This document shows positions 1 to 9,147 of a stretch of DNA of 64,000 bases, one piece after another (positions within the stretch are counted from its first letter, which is position 1; each line of letters opens with the position of its first letter). The stretch covers positions 1 through 64,000 of the forward strand of contig CAZHCA010000005.1 of the NCBI GenBank assembly GCA_964530825.1, given 5' to 3'. A program made the translations under genes and the position numbers. The notes beneath the pieces were generated by a model. It made no database searches. It saw nothing but the letters and a program-made list of their open reading frames with translations, and was not told the origin of the DNA. Source of the DNA: CAZHCA01 sp964530825 (GTDB lineage: Bacteria; Bacteroidota; Bacteroidia; Chitinophagales; Saprospiraceae).

Positions 1-289
1 CACCTTCGGTGGCCGGAATTTCTTAGCCGCACCCAGAGGGTGCTAAATAGTTACGTTTATTTTATCAGCGAGTTACCGATTTGTATATTCATCTTGTTTA
101 ACAAAAATTAGAATGCGAGCTGACTTTTGTTATCTGGTTTTTAGCAGCAGATATCAATATTTATTTTTTAAAGATTGTAGCGCTTCCATTACCGGTTTTT
201 TTGCCCATTCGGCGCGATAATTATCCGCTACCTTCCGGCAGTATTTGGCGTTTTTGTCTAACTTTCTTCCGTCAAATACCCAATTAACC
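1..289. other. Left-edge intergenic region with two small hairpins
   Basis: No coding sequence is recognisable here. Bases 1-12 form a CACC-TTCG-GTGG hairpin with a UUCG tetraloop, probably the end of a feature cut by the window edge. Bases 29-43 form a second hairpin (GCACCC, loop AGA, GGGTGC), flanked by TTA/TAA that can extend the stem, and followed by AT-rich sequence. This could be the terminator of a gene to the left, but there is no clean T-tract. Confidence 0.35.
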
Positions 290-1516
290 ATGAGAACCAT
301 TAGCGAGACGCATCCCTTTTATGGATCGCCCTTACGCACGCCCCGCGTAGCGATGTTTTTCAGCGGTCTGCTGATTATAATTCTTATCTACAGTATTTTC
401 AATTTTCTATTTTCAATTCAAAGTATGGGGCCGGAAACGACAACGGTCTTTTGGCAGGCTTTAGGATATTCGACTTTGCTGTCGGCCGTGCCTGTAGGCA
501 TCCTTCTATACCTCGACAGGCGCGAGCGGGAGTCAGCCTGGTTGATCCTGCTGGCATTCCTTTGGGGCGGGCTGATTGCCACAGGCCTTTCGATGCCCGT
601 CAACGGGGCCATACTCGTAGAGGTTGCAAAAGCAATAGAGGGATCGACCCTGCAGCAGACCCTAGGTCCCGACGCTGCCCTCCTGGTCGGGGCGCCGATT
701 GCCGGCCCGATTGTAGAAGAAACCTTCAAAGCAATTGGCGTGATCGCCCTATTTTGCCTGATGCGGGCTGAATTTGACAATGTACGCGATGGGTTCATCT
801 ACGGAGCGCTGGTAGGAGTAGGCTTTAACTGGTTAGAATCAGCCATGTATGTGGCTCAGGGCCATTACGCTTATGGCTATGCGCCCTGGGGCCTACAGCT
901 GGGCGGTCGCTATGCCTTGCTGGGCATGGCCGGGCACGCCCTGTACACGGGTATTTTTGGCGCTTTCCTGGGAAAATCCCGTCAAGTGCAGCGCTGGTGG
1001 CGGCACCTCATGCCCATCATCGGTCTTTTGTTGGCCATGCTGGCGCATTTTGTCAATAATGCTTTGGGGATCGTGGTGGCCTTACAAAATGCCGAGGCCG
1101 GTATGGTACCGCCTACCTCCGCCGAGATTCCGCCGCCCATGACGTTCTGGGAAGGATTTTTGGCGCGCAGTGTACTCAGCTTGATTCTTTTCGCCCCTTT
1201 TCTGATTTTGATCGGTATTACGCTCGTGCGCAGTGGTCGTTGGGAAAGGGCGGTAATCGAACGCGAACTGGGTGAGGAAGACCCCGCTATCATAACCCAG
1301 GAGGAACTGGCCGGAACGCGCAACGATAAAATCTTTCGCACGCGGCGGATTGAGGAGTTGGACCGGCGGGCGGGCCGCCAATTGGTCAATGCCCAGAACG
1401 AGTTGGCCTTTCGCAAGAACCGAGTCCGGCAATCCGGCAAAAACCCCGACGAAGACGAACTGGTGCGCGACTGGCGGGCTTATATCCGCCAATTGCGCGC
1501 TACGCCGGAAGCTTGA
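290..1516 (+). CDS. PrsW family intramembrane metalloprotease
   Basis: A polytopic membrane protein of 408 residues with the PrsW/CAAX-like protease signature. A Glu-Glu pair in IVEETFK (about residues 142-148) follows a hydrophobic GAPIAGP stretch, Glu183 sits in GFNWLESAMY, His216 in AGHALYTG and His253 in AHFVNNALG; these are the expected metal or catalytic positions. PrsW proteases cleave membrane-embedded regulators such as anti-sigma factors, but the substrate here is unknown. The last 90 or so residues form a charged cytoplasmic-looking tail. The ATG at 290 is preferred over an in-frame TTG at 245 because it leaves a short N-terminus before the first helix. No anti-sigma gene is adjacent. 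Confidence 0.85.
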   Translation: MRTISETHPFYGSPLRTPRVAMFFSGLLIIILIYSIFNFLFSIQSMGPETTTVFWQALGYSTLLSAVPVGILLYLDRRERESAWLILLAFLWGGLIATGLSMPVNGAILVEVAKAIEGSTLQQTLGPDAALLVGAPIAGPIVEETFKAIGVIALFCLMRAEFDNVRDGFIYGALVGVGFNWLESAMYVAQGHYAYGYAPWGLQLGGRYALLGMAGHALYTGIFGAFLGKSRQVQRWWRHLMPIIGLLLAMLAHFVNNALGIVVALQNAEAGMVPPTSAEIPPPMTFWEGFLARSVLSLILFAPFLILIGITLVRSGRWERAVIERELGEEDPAIITQEELAGTRNDKIFRTRRIEELDRRAGRQLVNAQNELAFRKNRVRQSGKNPDEDELVRDWRAYIRQLRATPEA

Positions 1517-1546
1517 TTTTTTAAATCTTAAAAACGTATTTCACCT

Positions 1547-1877
1547 ATGGCTACACAAACAATCGCCGACCGGCTAGTAATACTCTGCCACAAAGGTAAA
1601 AAAGCTGGAAGCCTGCAAGGAGCTTGTTGCCGATCGTACCGTAGCGATAGAGCCCCTGCATACCAATGCATCCCGAGTACTGGGCAAGGCCCATTTGATC
1701 GAGCGCTCCGGGCTATCCATCGAAGGCCTGCGGGAGGTGAGGCAGGCCGCTGTCTTTGCCCCAATCGTAGCCGGTAATTATTTTAGGGTTTCCATAGGCA
1801 TAGACATTGATGAAACTTATCTGTAGGAAGTACAAGATGGAAAAATAGCACGCGAACAGTTTTTTTTATATTTACAG
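1547..1877 (+). pseudogene. Broken SnoaL/NTF2-like protein gene
   Basis: Reading from ATG 1547 gives MATQTIADRLVILCHKG, a typical start of small SnoaL-like (NTF2-fold) proteins. The frame must then shift by one base near 1596 to continue as KLEACKELVADRTVAIEPL and later PIVAGNYFRVSIGIDID. A TAG stop follows at 1824, and the same frame resumes with EVQDGKIAREQFF, the usual C-terminal motif of the family. The link between the last two blocks is shorter than normal, so a small deletion is likely. The gene therefore has one frameshift, one in-frame stop and probably a deletion. Family recognition is from memory of the motif pattern. The remnant lies between PrsW and the DUF308 protein. Confidence 0.7.
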
Positions 1878-1927
1878 CGTCCCGATGTCGGTCGACCGGC
1901 TGCGGGGCGCTTGCTAACTCATACCAC

Positions 1928-2530
1928 ATGACCAATAAAGAAAAAACCGATCTATATCAGGGGCCCAAATGGTGGCCGCACTTAATTTTCGGGGTGCTTC
2001 TCCTGGTGATAGGCACCTACTTGCTGACCCTGCCCCCAAGCTCTTTACAGGAAATCAACCAAATGATGGGCTACATTATCATTGGTCTGGGCACATTGGA
2101 CATCCTGTTGTTTCTCATCAATAGAGAAGGTAGAGATTTTCGATTGTTAATGGGCATTCTCGAAGTCGGACTGGGCGTATTTGCTTTGGTCAATCCACAA
2201 ACGTCCGCACTGGTTGTGGGCCTCATCATCGGAATCTTTCTCTTTTTGCAATCGATTATTCTGTTTAGCTATTCCCTGCGCCGACGCAGCCGCGGTGGCG
2301 TCCACCGTTTGCGTTACCTATTTGGAGGCATACTCTCGCTCATCCTGGCTATTGCCACCACTATAATTTTTTTCCGAGAGGGAAACGGGCTTCTCTATCT
2401 CGGGGGCAGCCTGGTCGTCGTGGGTATTTTCCGGCTCTTACTCATGCGGGACCTCTTCGTGGTGCGCCGGCAGGTTAAGGCCGAAAATAAAGCAGCAAAG
2501 AAAGCGCAACTAGAAAAAAAAGCCGGCTGA
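1928..2530 (+). CDS. HdeD/DUF308-like multi-pass membrane protein
   Basis: A 200-residue protein with about six hydrophobic helices arranged in pairs, for example PHLIFGVLLLVIGTYLLTL near residue 18 and IIIGLGTLDILLFLI near residue 50. It ends in a Lys/Ala/Glu-rich cytoplasmic tail (about residues 180-200). Length, helix pairing and Gly-rich helices fit the DUF308/HdeD family, whose E. coli member is linked to acid resistance; the role here is unknown. The ATG at 1928 directly follows the SnoaL-like remnant. A general membrane protein of unknown function is the alternative. Confidence 0.65.
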   Translation: MTNKEKTDLYQGPKWWPHLIFGVLLLVIGTYLLTLPPSSLQEINQMMGYIIIGLGTLDILLFLINREGRDFRLLMGILEVGLGVFALVNPQTSALVVGLIIGIFLFLQSIILFSYSLRRRSRGGVHRLRYLFGGILSLILAIATTIIFFREGNGLLYLGGSLVVVGIFRLLLMRDLFVVRRQVKAENKAAKKAQLEKKAG

Positions 2531-2924
2531 TGGCACAAAACCCTTTCGACTGGCCGTACTTCTCCGGGCTTTACTACCCATTCGGCGAATCCTGGTGGCT
2601 CATTGAACCATATGCAGGCCTTGCTTGAGCCGCCATAACCGGAAGACAACACAACGCTACACCGGGTAAACGCGGAAGGACCACCCTGGAAGTACTTAAG
2701 ACTAGTCCGGATACTAGGTATACTTCCCAACAGTGGCATAGATGGAGTATGTCGATCCAAAAAATCTTGTGGAATAGCTTTAATGGCAACCAATGGACGG
2801 CGTTTTTTTAAGAACCGCCCTAGAATTTGCACCATGGCGGAGCATAAAGCTGCATAACAACCAAGCCTTCTAGATTTTGAGTATTGAGTGATCCCGCCAC
2901 AGTAAACCTGGCGAGGTCTGCCCA
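2531..2924. other. Unassigned 394-bp intergenic region
   Basis: This lies between the convergent DUF308 and TPM-domain genes. On the minus strand an open frame of about 178 codons spans 2395-2931, but it starts at a TTG inside the end of the TPM gene and runs antisense through the 3' end of the DUF308 gene. Its product (containing FLKKRRPLVAIKAIPQ and GYGGSSKACIWFNEPPG) is not a family I recognise. The plus strand has several stops. It could be a decayed gene or mobile-element scar; no terminal repeats were seen. Confidence 0.3.
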
Positions 2925-4154
2925 CTACCAACTGACACCCGCGCCGCCGCCACCGCTGGATCCACCGCCAAAAGAAGAGCCGCCGCCACCAAAACCGCCA
3001 CCACTGGCGCCCGAGCTGCTGCCGACCTTGGGGATGGTCACCATTTTTCGCTTCTCGTAGTGGCAGTTTTCACACTCATAGATGAGTTCCTTTTTCCCAG
3101 TGCTGCTGCGGGTAGCTTTCTTAAGTACCTGGCTGCGGCTGTGGTGGTAGGTCTGGTACCGGCATTTGGGGCACTTCGTGTAGGAGGTGAAGAATTTCCG
3201 GTACCGCAGAATAAGCAGATCAGAGCTGTCTTCGGTTACCCATACATCGTAGTCGGCTACGCCGATTTCCTCTTCTGTGATTTGTCCTTTTTCCAGGTAG
3301 GGATCTTCTTCTGTCTCCTGCAAAAGCCGCATGGGCTCGTTGTTAATCTTACTGAAGCGAGGCTGATAGCGGAGTTGGCGGAGCTTACGTCGAAGGAAGA
3401 AGTAAATAAAAATGTACGGCAGGGGAAATAAAAGCAACCATAACCAACCATACAAAGGCCGGATGGCCGTGTATTTATCGTGCAATTCGTCTTTGGCACG
3501 CAGAGAAATAAAGATCCAGGCCAGCCAGATAGCAGAGAATACTAACGTAAATCCTCCGTAGAACAGTAGGGGCATCCATCTTTTTCGAAACTCCCTCCGG
3601 GCTACCCGCTCCATTTCCGAGCGAATATCGGCCTGCGCTTTCGGGTCTTCTAGGATCTCTTTAATCCTGGTAACGGCAGCGAGCAGTCCAGCATCGTACC
3701 GCCCCTCTCGGAAATAGGGGACCAGTTCCTGCATACCGATGCGATAACAAACGGCATCGGGGAGGACTGCCTCCATACCATAACCTGTTTCAAATTCGGT
3801 ACGGCGCTGATCCATCACGCTGAGGATCAGCAAGCCATTGTCAACGTCGGCTTGTCCGATTCCCCAGTAGTTAAACAGACGCGTAGCAAAATCTTTGGGA
3901 TTTTCGGCGCCGATCGATTGTAGCACCACCACCGCTATCTGGGCGGTAGTGGAATCTTCTAAGGCGAAGATCAGTTGGTTGAGTTGCTCCTCCGCTTGAG
4001 CTGGCAGATAGTCGTCGGGGTCGCTCACCCAGCCGCCGTTCGGGCCGGTCGGGTTGGGTGTCGCTTCGACGGTGTACACCTTCTGGGCTGCGAGCTGCGC
4101 AGCAGTCAGCAGCAGCAGCAAGCCAGCAATGCACCTTAGGGTTTTAAGCGGCAT
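2925..4154 (-). CDS. TPM domain (YgcG-like) membrane protein with Gly-rich tail
   Basis: A 409-residue protein with an N-terminal signal peptide (LLLLLTAAQLAAQ, cleavage near residue 24) followed by a TPM domain at about residues 40-180, recognisable by DYLPAQAEEQLNQLI, AVVVLQS and DNGLLILSVMDQRRTEFETGYG. Two hydrophobic segments near residues 195-260 anchor it. The C-terminal half carries a possible zinc ribbon (CPKC and CENC, about residues 330-370) and ends in a Gly/Ser-rich tail, common in YgcG-type proteins. TPM proteins are membrane or envelope proteins, some with phosphatase activity or roles in photosystem repair or secretion; the substrate here is unknown. It is convergent with the DUF308 gene and downstream of purA on the same strand. 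Confidence 0.85.
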   Translation of the reverse strand: MPLKTLRCIAGLLLLLTAAQLAAQKVYTVEATPNPTGPNGGWVSDPDDYLPAQAEEQLNQLIFALEDSTTAQIAVVVLQSIGAENPKDFATRLFNYWGIGQADVDNGLLILSVMDQRRTEFETGYGMEAVLPDAVCYRIGMQELVPYFREGRYDAGLLAAVTRIKEILEDPKAQADIRSEMERVARREFRKRWMPLLFYGGFTLVFSAIWLAWIFISLRAKDELHDKYTAIRPLYGWLWLLLFPLPYIFIYFFLRRKLRQLRYQPRFSKINNEPMRLLQETEEDPYLEKGQITEEEIGVADYDVWVTEDSSDLLILRYRKFFTSYTKCPKCRYQTYHHSRSQVLKKATRSSTGKKELIYECENCHYEKRKMVTIPKVGSSSGASGGGFGGGGSSFGGGSSGGGGAGVSW

Positions 4155-4195
4155 AGGCTAGGATTTGATTATCCGGCAGTGGTGGGCTTGAACGA

Positions 4196-5476
4196 TCAGG
4201 CCATCACTTCTTTGAGCAGAAGCTTTTTCCGTTCCGGACCGGTAGAGACCATCGTGATCGGGGTTTGTAGCTTTTCCTCCAGGAACCGTAAGAAGTTCTG
4301 GGCCGGGCTTGGTAAATGGCTGAATGATTCGGCCTGTTCGAGGTCGGTTTGCCAACCCGGGAAGGATTCGAAAACTGGATCGATATCGATACCGCACAGA
4401 TCGAAAGGCACTTCCGTTTGTTCCTGACCGTCGTGTCGGTAAGCCACCGCCGCCTGGATTTCTTCGAAAACGTTCAGCACGTCGATCTTAGTTATGGCAA
4501 GTTGCGTAACCCCATTGAGCATGATGGTGTAGCGCAGTTGAGGCAGATCGATCCAGCCACAGCGACGCGGCCGGCCAGTGGTGGCCCCGAATTCGTTTCC
4601 CTCTTTGCGCAGCCGCTCACCAACTTCGTCGTGCAGTTCTGTGGGGAAAGGTCCCGAACCAACGCGCGTGCAATATGCCTTGGTAATACCGATTACCTCG
4701 CCGATTTGTTGCGGTGCTACGCCCAAACCGGTACAAACGCCAGCGGTAATGGTATTCGAAGAAGTCACATAGGGATAGGTGCCGTATTCGATATCGAGCA
4801 TTGCCCCCTGGGCACCTTCGGCTAAGACCTGCTTACCGACAGCCAAGGCTTCGGCTAGGTAGTACTCTCCGTTCACGTGGCGCAGTTGGCGAAGCACCTC
4901 GATACTCGCAAACCATTTCTCCTCTTCACCCTCGAGGTCGAATTTGACCTCGGGATAGATCTGCAAAAGCTCCAGGTGCTTGGCTTTGAGCTTGCGGTAG
5001 CGCGCATCAAAATCGTGCAGATTAATATCGCCGACCCGCAATCCGTTGCGGCCGGTCTTATCCATATAGGTGGGTCCAATCCCGCGCAGCGTAGAACCGA
5101 TTTTTTCCTTCCCTTTGGCACGTTCGCTCGCCGCATCGAGCAAGCGGTGGGTAGGTAGGATCAGGTGTGCCTTGCGCGCCAGCAAAAGGCGCTCTTGGTA
5201 ATCGACGCCGGCCTCGACTAAATTATCGATCTCCCTGGCAAAAGTTATCGGATCGATCACAACCCCGTTGCCCACCAGGTTAATCTGTTCGGGCCGAAAA
5301 ATACCCGATGGGATGGTGTGCAGCACGTATTTTTTTCCGTCAAAATGTAAAGTATGTCCTGCGTTGGGTCCGCCTTGGAAGCGAGCAACGATATCGTATT
5401 GGGTAGCCAGGTAATCCACGATCTTACCTTTCCCCTCGTCACCCCATTGTAGTCCCAGCACTACGTCAATTGCCAT
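4196..5476 (-). CDS. purA: Adenylosuccinate synthetase
   Basis: Catalyses GTP-dependent ligation of IMP and aspartate to adenylosuccinate, the first committed step of AMP synthesis, in the cytoplasm. At 426 residues it matches the family length. The N-terminal GTP-binding motif LGLQWGDEGKGK is present with the catalytic Asp, followed by GGPNAGHT, the IMP-binding segment STLRGIGPTYMDK and the C-terminal GRPRRCGWIDL. The ATG at 5476 is the natural start. It lies on the minus strand after the Fur-family gene, about 140 bp downstream of it. Confidence 0.98.
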   Translation of the reverse strand: MAIDVVLGLQWGDEGKGKIVDYLATQYDIVARFQGGPNAGHTLHFDGKKYVLHTIPSGIFRPEQINLVGNGVVIDPITFAREIDNLVEAGVDYQERLLLARKAHLILPTHRLLDAASERAKGKEKIGSTLRGIGPTYMDKTGRNGLRVGDINLHDFDARYRKLKAKHLELLQIYPEVKFDLEGEEEKWFASIEVLRQLRHVNGEYYLAEALAVGKQVLAEGAQGAMLDIEYGTYPYVTSSNTITAGVCTGLGVAPQQIGEVIGITKAYCTRVGSGPFPTELHDEVGERLRKEGNEFGATTGRPRRCGWIDLPQLRYTIMLNGVTQLAITKIDVLNVFEEIQAAVAYRHDGQEQTEVPFDLCGIDIDPVFESFPGWQTDLEQAESFSHLPSPAQNFLRFLEEKLQTPITMVSTGPERKKLLLKEVMA

Positions 5477-5619
5477 GTTTGTTTGTTATTTTACAGATAA
5501 AACTGAAAGGTTGCAGCAACTACCAGAAGAATCTTAAAGTTGCTACAAAGTGGCAAGTTAGTAATATCCCACAGGAAATGGAAGCCGGCGCAGGCCGGTC
5601 GCGGAGGGTTGCAGCAAGA

Positions 5620-6126
5620 TTACCCTTCCTCCGATTCGACACCCTCGGGCGTCTTTTTATTAGCCGTGCGTTCGCAGGCCCCGTCACACTTTCCGTACAG
5701 GTTGAGGCTATGGTGGGTCACCTGGAACTTTAGCAAATCGCCCATCATGGTCTTGACTTGTTGGATCCGGGGGTCACAAAATTCGAGTACCTTGCTGCAG
5801 TCGACACAGATCAGGTGGTCGTGCTGCTTGTATCCGTAGGATTTCTCATATTGAGCGAGGTTTTTTCCGAATTGATGCTTTTTGACCAGGTCGCAAGTGA
5901 CCAAAAGCTCCAGGGTATTGTAGACGGTTGCCCGACTAACCCGGTAGCTCTGGTTTTTCATATGGATATATAACGTCTCCGCATCGAAATGATCATCGCG
6001 ATGATAGATTTCTTCCAATATGGCGAACCGCTCCGGGGTTTTCCGGAAGCCATTGTTCTCCAGATGGGAGGCAAATATGTTTTTTACTTCCTTGATAACT
6101 TCTTGGTTTACATTTTTATCTGCCAT
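5620..6126 (-). CDS. Fur family transcriptional regulator
   Basis: A metal-responsive winged-helix repressor of 168 residues. The DNA-binding domain covers about residues 15-90 (RKTPERFAILEEIY, RVSRATVYNTLELL). The dimerisation and metal domain follows with HDHLICVDC and a second CDGACE cysteine pair, so a structural CxxC zinc site is partly supported. The ATG at 6126 (MADKNVNQ) is chosen over one at 6174, which would add a 16-residue unrelated leader and crowd the upstream rel gene. Whether it senses iron, zinc or peroxide cannot be read from the sequence. It sits between rel and purA on the same strand. Confidence 0.93.
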   Translation of the reverse strand: MADKNVNQEVIKEVKNIFASHLENNGFRKTPERFAILEEIYHRDDHFDAETLYIHMKNQSYRVSRATVYNTLELLVTCDLVKKHQFGKNLAQYEKSYGYKQHDHLICVDCSKVLEFCDPRIQQVKTMMGDLLKFQVTHHSLNLYGKCDGACERTANKKTPEGVESEEG

Positions 6127-6194
6127 AGTTCGCCGCTTCCAATAAAAATACAAAAAATGAGAGAGGACAGGCAACTGTGCTGCCCTTATCGTTT

Positions 6195-8420
6195 TTACTC
6201 TATTCTTCTAACGCTGGAGACATTTTCTAAGTTCTCCAGTGCGTGAATTGCCATGTTCAATTGATCGGTATTGCGGACCACCAATTTGACGTGCCCTTCG
6301 AAATAACCATTGTCCCCTTCGATGCTAAAGGAGCGGATGTTGAGCCCCAGGGTAGAAGAGATTTGGTGGGTCAGGCGCTCGATAATCCCCGGACCGTCGT
6401 CGATGCCTTCGATCACCAGCTGGGCAACGAATTCCGCGTCATTCACCAGGATCCATTCAGCCCGCATAATTCGGTACCCGTAGTTGGCCATCAGGTCGGT
6501 AGCATTGGGGCAGGTGGTACGATGAATCTTCAACTCGGCGTTTGCATTGAGATAGGCAAAAATATTATCTCCTTGCACCGGATTGCAGCACGGCGCGAAG
6601 GAATATTGGTAACGCTCTGCCGGTTCGCCATTAATTAACAAGCGTGGTTGGCCAGTGATATTATTTTTGGTTCTTGGCCGCGGTCGCGGCTTAGCCGGCT
6701 CTTTGGGCGCTTCTTCCCGCGCCTCCACCAACTTGCCGCTTTCTACCCGGAAATTCCGGAAAATATCGGCAACCGATAGCTTATTGGTCGCTATAGCGTA
6801 GTATAAATCGACATGTGAGCTGAGGTTGTAATACTTCACCAGCTGCTCCACCAGATCGTTGAAGTCAAGTTTCAGGTGACGGGCTTTGCGTTCCAGCGCT
6901 TCGCGCCCCAGTTCGCCCCGGCGGCGCCGCTCTTCCTTCATGACCGACCGGATCTTCGAGCGCGCTTTACCCGTAACGACCCATTTGAGCCATTCTTCGT
7001 TTGGCTTCTGGTTATTTCGGGTAATTACCTCGATCTGGTCGCCATTACGCAGTTGATAACTCAACGGTACGACCTTGTTATTGACCCGGACCGAAGAGCA
7101 GTGATACCCGATATCAGTGTGAATGCTGAATGCAAAATCGAGCGCTGTAGCCCCCTTGGGCAGCATGACCATGTCGCCGCGAGGGGTATATACAAAGACC
7201 TCTTCGTGAAAGAGGTTATTCGCTTTAAAGTCGCCCAGAAATTCTACCGCGTCGGTGTGTGGATCTTCGAGGATTTCGCGCACGCTATCGAGCCAGCGCT
7301 CGTAAACATCGGGTTGGTTCATCACCCCCTTGTATTTCCAGTGGGCGGCAAAGCCTCGTTCGGCGATTTCGTTCATCCGGTTGGTGCGGATCTGCACCTC
7401 GACATAGCGACCGCGCGGACCGACCACCGTCGTATGCAAGGATTCGTACCCGTTGGATTTCGGGTTCGAAACCCAATCCTTAAGGCGGTCGGGAATGGAG
7501 CTGTACACATCCGTCACCACGGTATACACTTCCCAACATACCCGTTTTTCACGCTCCAGGGGCACATCCACGATAATGCGTACCGCAAAGAGGTCGTATA
7601 TCTCTTCGAAGGGGACCTGTTTCTTCTGGATTTTATTCCAGATGGAGGAGATGGACTTGGGCCGCCCCACGATCCGGTAGGGTGCATTTAGCTCTTTGTC
7701 CAGTCGCTCGGTGATAGGCCTCGTAAATTCGGCGATGTAGGTTTCTCGCTCCTTGCGAGTAGCGTCCAGTTTGCGCGCAATTTCCTTGTACGTTTCCGGA
7801 TCGGTAATTTTCATGCACAGGTCCAGAAATTCCGTGCGAAAATTGTACAGTCCCAAACGGTGGGCCAGCGGAGCGTAAATGTAGCTGGTCTCGGCTGCAA
7901 TCTTGAGTTGCTTGTGCCGCGGCATGGCCCCGAGGGTACGCATATTGTGCAGGCGGTCGGCCATTTTGATCAGTACGACGCGCACATCGTCGACTAGGGT
8001 GGAAAGGACCTTTTTGAAGTTCTCGGCCTGGGGGCTTTCCGCGTTGTAAGCACTGTCGAGTTTGGTGAGGCCGTCTACGATTTTACCGATCCGGCGGCCA
8101 AAACGCGCTTCAATATCCTCGAGCGATACATCGGTGTCTTCCACTACATCGTGCAGCAAGGCGCTGACAATGGCAGTTGGTCCCAGGCCAATCTCTTCGG
8201 CGCAAATGCGCGCTACCGCAATAGGGTGCAGAATGTAGGGTTCGCCGGATTTGCGACGTTGCTGGCTGTGGGCTTGAACTGCCAGTTCGTAAGCTTGCCG
8301 TATATTTTGCTGATCCTCCTCATTCATAGGGGTTTTGATCGAGCGCAGCAGCTGCCGGTACGCATCTTGGATCAGCTTGCGTTCGTCATCCTGGATCGTT
8401 ATAGCTTGTTGCTGTTGCAT
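6195..8420 (-). CDS. Bifunctional (p)ppGpp synthetase/hydrolase, Rel/SpoT family
   Basis: A long RSH enzyme of 741 residues controlling the stringent-response alarmone. It has an HD hydrolase domain (HPIAVARICAEE and LLHDVVEDTD, residues about 60-90), a RelA/SpoT synthetase domain (GRPKSISSIWNKI and YESLHTTVVGPRG, about 255-350), a TGS domain (VFVYTPRGDMVMLPKGATALDF, shown in two parts near 410-440), a helical/CC region, and a C-terminal ACT domain (about 660-741). Both catalytic domains look intact, so it should synthesise and degrade (p)ppGpp. The start has an unusually good Shine-Dalgarno, AAGGAGGG, about seven bases before the ATG, which is rare in this phylum. Confidence 0.97.
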   Translation of the reverse strand: MQQQQAITIQDDERKLIQDAYRQLLRSIKTPMNEEDQQNIRQAYELAVQAHSQQRRKSGEPYILHPIAVARICAEEIGLGPTAIVSALLHDVVEDTDVSLEDIEARFGRRIGKIVDGLTKLDSAYNAESPQAENFKKVLSTLVDDVRVVLIKMADRLHNMRTLGAMPRHKQLKIAAETSYIYAPLAHRLGLYNFRTEFLDLCMKITDPETYKEIARKLDATRKERETYIAEFTRPITERLDKELNAPYRIVGRPKSISSIWNKIQKKQVPFEEIYDLFAVRIIVDVPLEREKRVCWEVYTVVTDVYSSIPDRLKDWVSNPKSNGYESLHTTVVGPRGRYVEVQIRTNRMNEIAERGFAAHWKYKGVMNQPDVYERWLDSVREILEDPHTDAVEFLGDFKANNLFHEEVFVYTPRGDMVMLPKGATALDFAFSIHTDIGYHCSSVRVNNKVVPLSYQLRNGDQIEVITRNNQKPNEEWLKWVVTGKARSKIRSVMKEERRRRGELGREALERKARHLKLDFNDLVEQLVKYYNLSSHVDLYYAIATNKLSVADIFRNFRVESGKLVEAREEAPKEPAKPRPRPRTKNNITGQPRLLINGEPAERYQYSFAPCCNPVQGDNIFAYLNANAELKIHRTTCPNATDLMANYGYRIMRAEWILVNDAEFVAQLVIEGIDDGPGIIERLTHQISSTLGLNIRSFSIEGDNGYFEGHVKLVVRNTDQLNMAIHALENLENVSSVRRIE

Positions 8421-8657
8421 GTCTTCCCTCCTTTTCCATACCGATTCTTTCGGTTGTCGTGGTGGCTGGCTAAAAATAACTCTAGCCAGGTGACCATTTG
8501 ATGATTTTAATCTCCGTTTTCACGTCCCCCTCTTATTTTTTAGTGGGGGTACCGTTCGGGATGTTTAATTCAACTCTTTCCTTTATCAATGTAAACAATT
8601 TTCCACCCTAAACGATGCAAACCTCCAGCGGTATCAGCAGATGAATTTGGCTCCGCA
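8421..8657. other. Leader region upstream of rel with two hairpins
   Basis: Between rel and the tRNA promoter. A perfect 7-bp inverted repeat, CTGGCTA/TAGCCAG (8466-8472 and 8483-8489), lies about 45 bases upstream of the rel start. A C5/G5 repeat with a T-rich loop lies at about 8526-8551. They could be a leader structure of rel or terminators. No convincing protein gene is present. Confidence 0.35.
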
Positions 8658-8690
8658 TTTGTTCTTTTGTCTAAAAAGACACTATATTTG
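8658..8690 (+). promoter_or_regulatory. Bacteroidota-type promoter for tRNA-Leu
   Basis: A -33 TTTG at 8658-8661 is followed after 21 bases by the -7 element TATATTTG at 8683-8690, a full match to the Bacteroidota consensus TTTG-N17-23-TAnnTTTG. It points at the tRNA gene 90 bases downstream, leaving a 5' leader to be trimmed. Confidence 0.65.
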
Positions 8691-8779
8691 CAGGGCTTTT
8701 GAAATACGCGCCTACGGGTACTGCGAAGCTTCCGTCCTGAAATGCTCTTTATCAGCGTATTAGGGTAATCATATCGCAA

Positions 8780-8861
8780 GCGGGTGTGGCGAAATTGGTA
8801 GACGCGCTAGACTTAGGATCTAGTGCCGCAAGGCGTGGGGGTTCGAGTCCCTCCACCCGCA
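8780..8861 (+). tRNA. tRNA-Leu (anticodon TAG)
   Basis: An 82-nt class II tRNA. The acceptor stem GCGGGTG (8780-8786) pairs with CACCCGC (8854-8860), with discriminator A at 8861. The D-arm is TGGCGAAATTGGTAGACGC, the anticodon stem-loop contains CTTAGGA giving anticodon TAG, there is a long variable arm, and the T-arm is GGTTCGAGTCC. A discriminator A and long variable arm are typical of leucine tRNAs. The 3' CCA is not encoded. Confidence 0.97.
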
Positions 8862-9147
8862 CTTTTTAGGCATGTTTCCTCTCCAATCTAAGACTCCCGC
8901 CTTTTCCCAGGCGTTCCGAGGTTTGCTAATAACTATACCAACGATTTGCAGTTCTTAATTGCAGCCTAAAAAAGCGTAAATCTACGACCTTTTGTTTGCT
9001 AAAAAAACTTTTAAAAACCCACTGATGTTTTTGGCCATAGTTTACTTAAAGGAACGACCATAAGTAAAATTCAGTTGCAAAATTTCGGGCAATTCCCCGT
9101 AGTCCCTTATATTTTTTTGATCTATCGCAAACGAACAAAACCATTAT

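Noticed and set aside
8570..8779. A 69-codon open frame on the minus strand
   Set aside because: It lies over the tRNA promoter and leader and has no protein-like features.
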